From Crocodylus rhombifer (lineage: Eukaryota > Chordata > Crocodylia > Crocodylidae), in contig JAVSML010001000.1 in assembly GCA_038503035.1 (NCBI GenBank), positions 744,397-808,396 of the forward strand: a stretch of 64,000 nt of DNA, written 5' to 3'. Of the stretch, positions 53,496 through 64,000 are shown in pieces. A model generated the notes under the pieces. That model made no database searches, was not told the DNA's origin, and saw nothing but the letters and a program-made list of their open reading frames with translations. Numbering within the stretch: position 1 is the first letter of the stretch; every line of letters starts with the position of its first letter. A program made the position numbers and the translations under genes.

Positions 53496-56288
53496 TGTCT
53501 GCCTGAAAAACAGCAGCAGGGAAACTCCCTATGAGAGCTTTGCAGCCTCATTTCCAAGTTTGTGCAAAAGGAATGGAAGTAAATGGCTGGGTCATGGAGT
53601 TTTCAGGAGCATAGAGAAGCAATTTGGATATAGCCTTCATCCATAAAACATGTAGCTTTTATGGTTATGACATCTGAGGACTGCTTTTCCCAAAGAAGAG
53701 AAAGTTATGAGAAGATTTAATTAAAGACTGCACTCAATATTGCTTTAGTCCTCCTTTCCTTTGTCACATGGGAAAAAAATAAAGATCTCTTATTTGATTG
53801 ACTGTGGGCAGCTTCAGCAACTCAAAGCTGGAGACAAAACCAGATTAAGAATAAAAGGGTGCGGCACCACACATAGGAATGTTCTTCACTGCATCACCAC
53901 ACAGGATATTCAAATTGAACTAAGCCTAATTTGAAGAGACGGATCCTTTCCAGAAGGATTTATCTGGATTCAAGGGAAATGAGGGCAAGTAGCTGTAGTA
54001 GATGTCTCCATGACTTAAACAAAATTACTGTTAAAGTTGGCTGAATTGCTTAGAACCATAAATGACAAGGAAGGGACGGATCCAGCAGGGTACACCAGCG
54101 CACTTGCACCTACCTGCCTTTGATTCCTTCTCCACCCAAAGTTTAAAACCAACTGTCTGGTAGTGACAGGAGCATTTCAAGTCAGCACTGAAGGAGTTCA
54201 TTGATTTCATGACTCAATTATAATCTATTTGATCCTTTCTAAACTTGTTACTCCACAGGTATTAAAGACCCTCTCTTCTTTTTAATAGTATTGATAGTCC
54301 ACCAATCAAGCTACCTTTGTTCTGCAATTCTGCTCTGTTAGCAGCTCTTGATAATGAAGCTACTATTTCCCTGCCCTGCAGATTTTTTTTGCTTCATTCC
54401 TAAACTGAATAATACAGCCCTAGGTTTCTAGAATATTACTAAAACTTCTAGTTTCTTTTTAACTGGAGAATATGTTATCTTATATATGATTATGCACATC
54501 ATCATCTGCATCCCCCTTTTCAAAATTCTAGATCCACCCATGTGACCATGCAAAAAGTTTGTTTGTTGCATGGGTAGCAAAGGAGGAGTGGGAACTATGG
54601 GCTAAATTACAGGAGAATTTACTTGTATACGGATTAAGCATTTTCTGTTCCTGCTTTCAGAGTTAAAAAAAAAAAAAAAAAAAATCTGGGATAAAGCATG
54701 TATGGTCCAAATTCCAACTTCTTACCAGGAAGTATTTATCTCTGATACTTCCAAAAGAGCAACATATTTTGTGAGGGAAAGTAGTACAGAAAAGAAAATT
54801 AGTACCAGCTGATGGGGATTAGAACCTATACAATTTTGGTAAATCCATTCAGTAAATAATGGAACAACATAGGCTGAAATTTTTAAAGGAAGGGTTTTTA
54901 GCCACATAGTTCCCATTTGTTTCAAAGATGAAGTCGTAACTAAATCCTCTGGTCAGCCTTTAAAAAAAAAAAATTTCATCCAGTGAGCAGAGTACTGAAA
55001 AACGTGATCTCTTTTTCTAAACAGAAAACGTAACCAACAAGGAGCAGATGGGCAACAGAACAAAGATAAGAACACAGACCTTGCTGCCCCAGCTTGGATA
55101 AAATAAAATGATTGAAGAAAACAAAGAGAAAAAAAAAAAGGAGTAAAGAAAATCTAAATCAGTAAAAAAAAAAAAAAAAAAACCCGCAGAAAAAGAAAGA
55201 GATACATGCTTAATTATTCAAATACATGCTTCCATATGAACCTCAGGTTTCTGAATACTGAAAACAGAACTGAGAGATAAATCAGAAGACATGACAAAAC
55301 AACACTTTAGCTTTTTTAATACAGATCGTATAACTTAAACTCAAAAGCGTACTGCTAATATTGGAAGATATCCATGTTTGTCTGTTGAATAGTCTTTCCC
55401 CCCCCCAAAAAACCATAAATGTATTAAAATCTATTAGCTAGTTTTTAATTTCAGGAAAGATGGGATTGTTCTGTTTGTGATGCAGCAATTTTCTGACCAT
55501 TAATAAAATACTTAATAGCCAGTTTCTTTACTATTTATTACTGAATGGGAGGTACAGGAAGAAACTTGAAATAGGATTCCAAAAACTACAGAATATTACA
55601 TTTCCACATTAATGTTACATACCACTATACTTTATTTATTTCTAACAAATTACAATCAACTTGTACTTCAGTTTTCTATTAATAAAAACATACACACCCA
55701 TCTACCTTAAACTGGGTTTCTTTAGATGAGTAATCAGCTTGCTAGTGTTATTTACTTTAATGACAAGTCAGACCTTTTGTCCAATTAAAACAAAAGAAAA
55801 TGGGCACCAGCTTGCGGGCTTTTTATTTATTTTATCTAAGCATTTGCTGGAAATTGATTCAGATTAGGACTACTATAGTTGCATTTTATAAGAAAATGGG
55901 GAAGCTACTTTTATTAAAACGTTCATGATTTGGAATATAAATATAGACCAACTGTGATTATTGTATTGTTTACCAGGTACTATTGCATTCGATTTGATTA
56001 ATGGCTTCCAGAATTTAAATCTTGCTAATTACATAAAAGCGAAAAGCATCTAAAATGATGCATCCCAGTGTGTCAAAGTTTAGTTGTATGCTTTTGATAT
56101 ACACTTTTAGTAAAATAAACAAACAACCCCAACCCAATATTTGTAACTGGAACAAATCATTTGATAGTGTCATTCTACTCGAACTTTTGGGTTTTCTGCA
56201 AAATGTTATACCAATTTACCAATCTTTTCACACATATACTACCGTATTCTAAAAGTTTTGGTTATCCTTTAGCAGGGATGGTTAAGAG

Positions 56289-57087
56289 CAGTGGTGTGTG
56301 AAGCATGCCCTATTCAATTCAGATTCGGCCTGAATCAAGGACAGCAATTCAATTGGTTGCTTTGGATCACTGTCCCTGATTTGATTAAGCTGAATCAGAA
56401 TCTGAAGAATCGATGCCGATTTGGAGGATCAGTGATTCGGACATAGACACAGCTTTAAAAGTTTTTTCTACACATCTTGAGGTACCAGCGTGGGTTGTGA
56501 ATGCTGCAGCAGATGGAACATCCTACAGGAGTGCAGGGGGGCCCTCCACGTGCTTGGCAGTGAACTCAGAAGTAGACTGGAAGTACTTTTGGTCCACTTC
56601 TGGGACCAGTGGGCGCATGGCCCTCCCCCCCCCACACCCTTTTTGGCTCGGCGATCAGCTACAGGGGGACCCCAGGTGTCTTACCCCCAGACCCAGGAGG
56701 CATCAGTTGCTGAACCAGGGGGCCACGGTGGGGTCCCCTGCGTGCTACCCGGTGAACCTGGAAGTAGACCCTAAGTGCTTCTGATCCACTTCTAGGTCTG
56801 CTGCCAAGTGCATTGGGGAACCCCCCCATGCTCCTGTGGGACACTCTATGCACCCCAGCATTACAGCATTCACAAGCCTCCTGCTACCTAGAGGTATGTA
56901 GAAAAAACACTTAAAGCTGTCTCTACATCCAAATCACTGAATCTTTCCGAATCAATTCAGAAGGTTTTGATTCAATATGGAGAGATTAAAGGGTTCTCCA
57001 ATTCGATTCCTATTCAGAGATTTGGCCACCAAATCAGGCCAGATCTCTGCGGAATCGAATCAGGGACCGAAGCTTTGCACAGACCTA
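56289..57087. mobile_element. nonautonomous hAT-type DNA transposon, copy 2
   Basis: A 799-bp relative of the element at 671-1445 in the same orientation, aligned along its length (GTGTGTGAAG, TTCAGATTCGGCC, CACTGTCCC, TTTTTCTACA, CACTTCTGG, GAGGTATGTAGAAAAAA, AATCAGGGAC). Flanking 8-bp sequences are GTTAAGAG (56281-56288) and GTTAGGAG (57088-57095), one mismatch. The first base of the left end differs from copy 1 (CAGTGG compared with TAGGAG). Noncoding. Confidence 0.87.
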
Positions 57088-57685
57088 GTTAGGAGCTATG
57101 GAATAAAAATAAAAGTCTAACCTTATAAAATCCTTATGAACAAAATTTAGACAGCTCCATATATGTCAATGCCCTGATTCAAACCAAATTCCAGGGTTCA
57201 AATGACTTCATGTAAGAGTCAGAATGATAAAAATATTCTACACATAGGCTTTGCTCCCTCCTCATATTCCTTCAGACATTCACACATTTTTATTCCTCCC
57301 TTTCCAAGTAACTCAGTGTACTTATTCATTATTTGAAAAGGTGTGTCACCGTTTGATCTTGAAGCTTTTGTTCAAGTGGGTCAGTCTTGTACAAGGAGGG
57401 GAAAGTTTCTTAATTTCACCCAAAGTCAGCTACCTTTATGAATTCACTACACACCATATCATAACTGCTGAACTGTTAAATGTGGGCTACAGGATTTTTT
57501 ATGCTGAACAAATCCAATCTACCCTGAATTCTCTATATTAACTAGTCTTGTGTGGCCAAATGCTATTCCATCTATTAGGCATGTAAGTGGACTTGAGTAC
57601 CCAAGTATAATTCTATTCCACCCTGTCCACATCCCTGAAAAATCAATCAGTGCATTTACTTTTGTAACATGATCATCTTAGGTCA

Positions 57686-59061
57686 GGCACAGACATTACA
57701 CACAGACTAATCTAAGTGATTAGAAATATATCTAAACCTATAACTGTACTGAATTTGGTGCACATAGACTAGTCGAAACATGGCAGAACCTGATCTAACA
57801 TGGAGCTAGTTTGATGTGCATTCAAATCTAATTGATTTAGGTTAGACTGGTGAATGGAACTTCTGTACCAGATCCTCTACTGAACCAAGTCAGATCACTT
57901 TCCTCTGGTATCCCAGCTTCCTTTGTGGTCTCCCACAACATCTCTTTGCAGGGAGGTCCACAAAACTAAGTCTGTACCCAGCTGCTCTGGGACAGCAACC
58001 AGCAGACCTTGCCCCTGAGCTCTCCCAGAATTGAGCCAACACAGACCCTTTCGCTTACTCCACCTCCTGCTTTTGGTCATCTGTCTTGGAGCCCTAAGAG
58101 GCACCAGGGGACAGGGGTAAAGGGAGTCATCTGTGTTGCCTGCACAAGCCCCATGACCCACATCTGTGGGCCATGCCTCTGCACCTCGTCTTGAAGCACC
58201 CATGATGTGTACACGCACCCCCCGACACTGAGCCCAAGAGAACCCCAGAACTCATGCACAGCCTTACAGAGCTCAATACTGGCTCCTGCACACCCAGCCA
58301 CGGACCCCTATACCCCTGTACTTGGGTATAGCCCCATAGAGCCTGATGCTGGCTCCTGCACACCCAAGCAGGAACCCCTATGCTCCCATACTGAGGCACA
58401 GCCCTACAGAACCCAACCTTGAATCCTGCGCACCCAGACAGGGATCCCCATGTCCTTATACTCAGGAACAGCCACACTGAGCCCGACTCTTGCTACTACA
58501 CATTACATCTCCATGACCAGAGCCAGGCATCCTGCCACCTAGAATCCAATATGGATTTCTCCTTCCCCCTTAAACCCTCCCCAAGCAGGAGCTAGTGTGA
58601 GCAGCTCACCTCTGATGGATCAGGATGGCAAAAGGCAAAATATTGGGAGTGGGCCTACATGGAGGCAACCCTGTAATCTCCATGGATCAGCTACCACCAG
58701 CAGATGCCTGGGCCATGGGCACCTGGGGTGCTGCAAGGCTTTTTTTGGCCTGCAGACACAGGGTTCTGGAGTAATAAGGCAGGGGGAGGTGTGAGGGGTA
58801 TGATTGCCCATGCCCAGAAGCCAATCTGGGCGGCCAGGCACGCAGCAGCTTCTGGCAGCACCAGGACCACACAGAACATGCTGAGAGGCATGCACAAGTG
58901 CCCCCAACCTGCATGCCTTGGGCCAGTGCAGACAGCCCGCATGCTCCCCCCACCAAATGGCAGATTCGTATACTGTTTGCTATCAATCTAACCTATGCCG
59001 CTTACAGAAAATCATGCGACTTGGGTCAAATCCATCTCAGGCTTTTTAAACATCTATACTT
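57686..59061. mobile_element. TIR element with GC-rich core, copy 2 of the 12319 family
   Basis: The left side (GGCACAGACATTACACACAG, CTAAGTGATTAGAAA, ATTGATTTAGGTTAGAC) follows the 12319 element step by step, and the right side (CTCAGGCTTTTTAAACATCT) matches its end (CTCAGGTTTTTTGAATATCT). The core differs and carries an imperfect tandem of about 60 bp around CTCCTGCACACCCA and TATAGCCCCATAGAGCC (58265-58480). Confidence 0.5.
58265..58480. repeat. imperfect minisatellite, about 60-bp period
   Basis: Repeated phrases CACAGCCNNACAGAGCCNAA followed by CTGGCTCCTGCACACCCA and a dated-list-like CCCCTATACNCC motif occur three to four times with drift. It sits in the GC-rich core of the element at 57686. 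Confidence 0.6.
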
Positions 59062-60409
59062 AGTTTTAGTCCTAAGACTGAGTCACAAAAAATCAACAAG
59101 AGGAAGACCCATCAACCTTTTTGTTTTAACAGTTTTTTCAAGGACTAGAACAATGTGGCCTGATGGACATTACAGTTAAAATGCAATTAACTGCTTAATT
59201 GCCTCTTAAGTACTAACCTGGCCACATAATCATTCAATTAATGGTGTGATAAAATGGGGAGTAAGCCACAATGTTTTTAAACAAAATGTACAATAACTTT
59301 GTAGCTGGTTCCTATCATGCCTTTGACTGAACTGTGGCCAGTGGTCCCAACCTGTCGAGCAAACAGGAGCCCTTCAAGCCTCACATGTGTTACAGAGACT
59401 GGGAGTGCTAGTCAGCTGACTGGGGTTCCCAGCTGTGGGAGCGCACTGAGTCTTTGGCTTCAATGAGCTTCTACAGTTGGAAACACTTGTCAGCTTACTG
59501 AGGGTCCCAGCTGTGGAAGCCAGGATCAGCTGATTGACAGTCCCAGCCAGGGGAGCACATGGAGCCTATTCTGCTGATGCAGGGGGAGCCTGGGATCATG
59601 ATCATGTGCTCCCCTGCTTATCCTTTCTTAAAATGACTAGTAATTTTTGACTACTAACAATATAGGCTTTAGCAAGGCTGAACTTTCAGAAAGTGCTGGA
59701 ACCTAAGTCATGGAAATGGGATTTATTTAGTGTTTTGAGTTGGGCAAGCAAATGGCTAGTAACCTTTTTAAATCTTAGCCCAAGATTTGCTGCATCAAGA
59801 AGCCGGCTCTTGTCCATATTAGCCCAAAGGATCAATGTGACTATTCACAAAGACACAAAGCCAATATGCATTATTTTTTATCTATTCCAATGATTACAAT
59901 TAAAAAATCCTACTTAACCCTCCATATCACGGTAGTCAGTTTCAGTTTTTAGTTGAGATTTATTTTTTAACCAATAGTAAATGGGCAAAGCCACATCTTT
60001 AGAGTATTACTGGTGTCACAGGGAAGCACTAAAGGTAAAGTTTTGCACATGTAGTTTTGGCTATAATTGCAATTAAAAAAAAAATACCAGTAAAGGAATC
60101 AAATAAGACATAGCAATTGATAAATGGTTAATATGTGCAAAAGCTGGCTATTGTTCGCTTCTGAGGGAAGACAATAGAAACTTACTTCTTACAATAACTG
60201 TTTTCAGTTCTATGAACAGAATATAGATTATGAACAAATATTATAGAACAACTGAATTCAAAACTTAGAAGGAAATGGATATACCCAAAATGTAGTTTCA
60301 GTCTACAGAAAAGCGGTGATTGTTTCCAAAAAGTGTCTAACATAGATTCCAAATCTTACTATTGCAAGTGTAATACATGCTATATGTTACACCTTGGCTA
60401 ATATCTTAC

Positions 60410-60471
60410 CTGTACCTGATGAATATCCTCTGTGCCTTGTTTCTGTGTTTCTAAGATAGCAGCTTCAGATT
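60410..60471 (-). CDS. FMN2: FMN2 coiled-coil exon, 62 nt
   Basis: On the minus strand a pyrimidine-rich acceptor ending in ATACAG precedes 62 nt that close with CAG followed by the donor GTAAGA. The exon starts two bases into a codon and ends in phase 0. It reads SEAAILETQKQGTEDIHQVQ after the split codon, a charged, glutamine-rich stretch typical of the coiled coil N-terminal to FH1. The phase-0 end fits both the 24-nt microexon (48769-48746) and the FH1 exon (38241), which start in phase 0. The assignment rests on splice signals, phase and composition; I could not match it to the human protein residue by residue. A donor six bases earlier (CAG|GTACAG) would also keep phase. The preceding exon must end with one leftover base and was not found. 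Confidence 0.75.
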
Positions 60472-60649
60472 CTGTATTGAAAAACGAACACAGATTCAGA
60501 AAGTGTTTTATTTTCAAGTCTTCAGAAAAGCTATAAAAAAGACAAAAATCTCCATGAAAAGTCCCCACACTTTGTTCCACTATATAATCTCACTAAGAAA
60601 TAGAATTTGCTCCCCATGAAATATGCAACCATGGGTGAAATTATACTCT

Positions 60650-61570
60650 ACAGTTAACAAACACTAATTCTAAGGAATATTAGTCTGTGCTAAGGTTAAC
60701 TAGTGCTAACAATCAGTCACACATTCAGGGTTAATAAGCTCTCTAATGTGCATGACTCAGACCTGGTGCCAGAGGCCTAACAAGCAGGGGCATGGCTAGG
60801 ATATGCAAGTCTGCTCCATGCCCGCCATGCTCACTGGCTCTCTAGTCACAGTATATGCCAGGAAGGAACAGGGGAAGGGCCCCCCATGCCACTTGGATCA
60901 TTTCATTCATTCCTCCAAATCACCCCATTACCCCCCCCCCACTGCAGCATCAGCCCCCAGATCACTCTTCCACTCTGCGATCAGCCCCTCCACCCCCCAG
61001 ATTGCCACCCTGTCACCACAATCAACCTGAAAGCAGTGCCAGCAACAGCAGCATGCATGGGGGATTCCCTTTTCCTGCTTGTTCCTGGGCTCCCCAAAAC
61101 CCATGCCAACCCTATGCTCCCTGCTATCTCTCCCCCCACCCCTACTCCCCTTCAGTTATAGGGCCTGGCAGGGACTGGATTTGGGCATTCTGGGGCACCG
61201 TGGTCTACAGGAATCCCAAGAAAAGGCAGGAAAGGGGAACCCAGAGACCAGGACCCCCAACACTTTCGGGTGGACTGGAATACCAAAACAATGATCCAGG
61301 GGTGGAGGGGCCAATGAGAGGTAGAAAGGGCAAGTGGGATGGCAGAGGATTGATCTGGTGGTGAAGGGAGTGATTTGGGGCCCAGGTTTGGGGGCAATTT
61401 ATGGGGGCAGAAAAGTTAACTTAAGCTAGATAGCAAAAGTCAAAAATAAACTTTGCCCAAGGTGGTATAAACTTTAAGATGCTTAAAGAGTATTTTGCAC
61501 TTGTTAATAAAGTATAATTGTTCAAGTCTGAAGTGCCCTTAAGATGGGCTAGTTGTAATGTGCAATCTCA
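60650..61570. mobile_element. repeat block with GC-rich core, copy 1
   Basis: The left part shares CACACATTCAGGGTTAATA, CTAATGTGC and AACAAGCAGGGGCATGGCTA with the block starting near 63700. The core is GC-rich and the right flank has TTAAGATGCTTAAAGAGTATTTTGCAC. It looks like a nonautonomous DNA element; terminal repeats were not pinned down. Confidence 0.45.
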
Positions 61571-63699
61571 TCCAAAGTATATAGAACCTTTTAAAAATAT
61601 GGGTTTTAAAGGAGTATGGAATAGTTAAAGGTAGACATAGCTTGGTGATGCATTACATTTTTCCTTCTTTACCACAGCACTTTTATGACACTGACATTCA
61701 TTTAATGGAACTTTTAGCTCATTGCTGCTCAAGCTTTCCTTATTCCAATATTTTTCATACAGTAAAAGTCTCTTTGAGGTAGAGGAACAGAGTGGCCAAT
61801 GTGGCTAGTCCCAGCTGTACAGACATGGGAACATGCATTTCAGGATGTACTCTAAAACATTTAATGTGGAGAACTGAAAAGCCCTTGAATCAGACTGACT
61901 TCCCCTTGGACAGAGAAACTATCTTCCTATCCCAGATCTAATTTAGCATGATGGCACAGAACTGTCTATAACAAAATTTCAGAAAGATGAACCACCAGTC
62001 AGACTAAAAAATAAAAATAGCAGTAAGTTTTCATTTCTAAAAGGAAGTGAAGTAAAATAGCTTCTGATCCAAGGATGACGACAGATAATGTGAAAACAGG
62101 AACAATCATCATCACCCATGCATTGCTTAACTTAGTTTATAAACATTTTTAAAGTCCATTCATTTCAAAATAACAGTTTGAAAAAGATTTACAGCTCAAA
62201 AAACAAACCAAAAAACCCTAACAGCTCTTTGGCAATGAAAAAGAAAATAGTGAGATCAAAATTAAGATCATTTCTCTATTTCATTTCCCTGGCAGATTCA
62301 CATTTGAAATAGGTCTATCCTCTTTTGTACTTTAAAGGCTGGATAAGCCACAAATATTAGGGTTTGGGGGATTTTATGGTGGGGAGAGGGGAGGTTGAGA
62401 GTGAGAGATATGCATTTTAAAACAAAACCTTTAAAATACTGATCCACAGTTTTATTTAAGTCACACAAGTTAGATGGAAACCTTGATTCTGGTAACGTCA
62501 TTTATTTCAGTAAGAAACACGTAGTATGCATTCCAGCTTTGTTTCTACAGTGTCGTATTTCATTGTTTGCCAGACAAAAAGAATTACATTTTTTGTCAGC
62601 AAGGATGGACTTTTACAACCACCAGGGCACATACAGTACTTTAAAGTTATTTGTTAAAACTTTACAGAGAATAATGAAGAGGGTTTGTTTGTTTTTTTCA
62701 TTTTGTAATAGAAAAAGAAAGCACCATGTGGTTAAGAGTACAAGTAAAGTAATTCTGGCTTCCATTCTTCACTTTCTAAATACGTGTTTGACCTTAAACC
62801 ACCTCTCTGTGCTGTTGTGTCTTAGCATGACAAGACAACTTTTCTAACTGTAAGGGATATATTGTCAGGCATTTTTGTTTTTCATTAACCCCTGTACAAT
62901 GCTCTTAGAAGTATGTTCATAGAAGGAGCAGTGTACAAGTGCAATCAAACTCAGTATCATGGGAGAACAAAAAAACCCCCCTAACAAACAGAAACACCTT
63001 ACCCAAACAAAAAAGGAGAATTTAAGTAGAATTTAGTCACCTAAATCCAAGAGGACATTCTTCCACCCCTCACCACACCCTTTTTTTTTGGTGCCTTGAA
63101 GTCTAGACACATCTTCATTTTGACAACTAAAATGTTTCAGGACCTAGACTGCCTGTTTCTGTGTAGGCCCAAAAGGGATGTCATTTTGCCAGTCTGAGGA
63201 GCTCAGGGCTTATCTTCCACCTAAGTCCAGTCCATAGACCAGGTGCTTCTCTACCTAGCTAAGTGCTTACAGACCAACAAGCCCTAATACCAAAGATTCA
63301 GTAGCCACAGCAACTTGAATTTAGAAACACAAAATTCCACCATGAATGTACCCCCAAGAATTCATCCCTGATGGCAGCAAAATAACAACGATCTGATCAG
63401 AGAGAATGCAGTACACAACGTTGAGATGACATGATATGGTGATCTTATCTATTAAACTATGCAGAGGGAAAAGAACCAATTCTAGTTCAAGAGCAACAAT
63501 GTGATAATTTAGAAACTATTTCCATTCACCATTCTCACCAGTCATATTGACACACTAATAATTGATCATAGATGAAATATTCAAGTCAAGAATATGGTGC
63601 CAGTGGTGACATTTCTACTAAGTATTTAACTACAAACCTAGCTGTAAATAACTATCAAAGGGTTCTCATGTTTTCCCTTTATGTTTCAGAAGGCACAGT

Positions 63700-64000
63700 C
63701 ACCTTAGGGCTTTCTTACACTTACATGTAGCATATGCTAATTTTAAATCAGTTTTAAATTTAGCATGTTTTGAGAAATCACACAGTAAGGGTTAATACCC
63801 CTACAATGTGCTCTGTTCTGAGCTGCTCATAAAAGTTCTGGCAAGCAGGGGAATGGCTAAGAGCCAAGATAGCTCTGTGCCTGCCCCACTTGCTTGCTCT
63901 CAGGGGCAGGATAGGTGGCCCAGATTGTGGACAGTTGGGGCTTGGCAGAATCCCATCAGGCCTGCCATATCCAGCCCCCTCTCCCCATCCCTTGTCCTGC
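63700..64000. mobile_element. repeat block, copy 2, cut by the window end
   Basis: CACACAGTAAGGGTTAATAC, CTACAATGTGC and GGCAAGCAGGGGAATGGCTA parallel the block at 60650, in the same orientation. The rest lies beyond the window. Confidence 0.45.

Larger units (their letters stand above)
48770..60409. other. FMN2 intron, 11.6 kb
   Basis: Intron between the 62-nt exon and the 24-nt microexon. It contains a possible 9-nt microexon (51211-51219, see findings), poly-A runs (51602-51625, 54665-54684, 55161-55181), a G-run cluster (51517-51547) and the DNA elements listed separately. Stretches 48770-49880, 50530-52490, 53500-56280 and 59620-60400 show only AT-rich intron. Confidence 0.7.
60472..64000. 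other. FMN2 intron upstream of the 62-nt exon, partial
   Basis: Intron sequence with two related GC-rich repeat blocks (about 60650-61570 and 63700-64000). No further exon with a phase-1 donor was recognised, so the N-terminal exons should lie beyond 64000. The stretch 61580-63690 shows nothing recognisable. Confidence 0.65.

Noticed and set aside
58600..58620. GTGAGC donor-like site on the minus strand near 58606
   Set aside because: It lies in a GC-rich transposon core with no matching acceptor or formin-like frame.
62970..63050. GTAAGG donor-like site on the minus strand near 62990
   Set aside because: The preceding sequence is T-rich, lacks an acceptor at a sensible distance and does not read as formin coil.

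Overview
This is a vertebrate nuclear window taken from inside one large gene. Every protein-coding piece I can support lies on the minus strand and belongs to formin-2 (FMN2), an actin nucleator. On the minus strand the readable exons are: a 62-nt coiled-coil exon (60471-60410), a probable 24-nt microexon (48769-48746), the 1562-nt exon carrying the end of the coiled coil plus the proline-rich FH1 region (38241-36680), a 145-nt exon starting the FH2 domain (35521-35377), and the next 88-nt FH2 exon (7106-7019). The last three join in phase into one continuous formin reading frame. The large N-terminal exon and the rest of FH2 lie outside the window. No second gene, tRNA, rRNA or CRISPR array was found.

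The rest is intron (one intron is 28.3 kb) packed with transposable elements: CR1 and CR1/L3-like LINEs, a badly decayed Ty3/Gypsy retrotransposon, and many short nonautonomous DNA transposons, several with terminal inverted repeats and 8-bp target duplications of hAT type. CR1 dominance plus abundant hAT-type elements with GC-rich cores points to a sauropsid, most likely a crocodilian, possibly a turtle; birds rarely carry this DNA-transposon load. That assignment is inference.

Layout: 1-7018, intron with hAT element copy 1. 7019-7106, FH2 exon. 7107-35376, long intron with an interrupted CR1 (8755-10530), a minus-strand L3-like LINE carrying two nested DNA elements (13180-15310), two head-to-head CR1s (20881-23850), a 1.5-kb GC-rich hAT-like element (26262-27802) and the Gypsy remnant (about 30950-33380). 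35377-38241, FH2 and FH1 exons. 38242-60409, introns with more mobile elements, the 24-nt microexon and two speculative exon-like segments. 60410-60471, coiled-coil exon. 60472-64000, intron with two related repeats. Most long open frames outside the exons fall in GC-rich transposon cores or antisense to FH1 and are not genes.

I found no clear new gene system. The best leads are small: microexon candidates in the FMN2 coiled coil, a possible alternative start just upstream of the FH1 exon, and families of nonautonomous transposons that share ends but differ in GC-rich cores.
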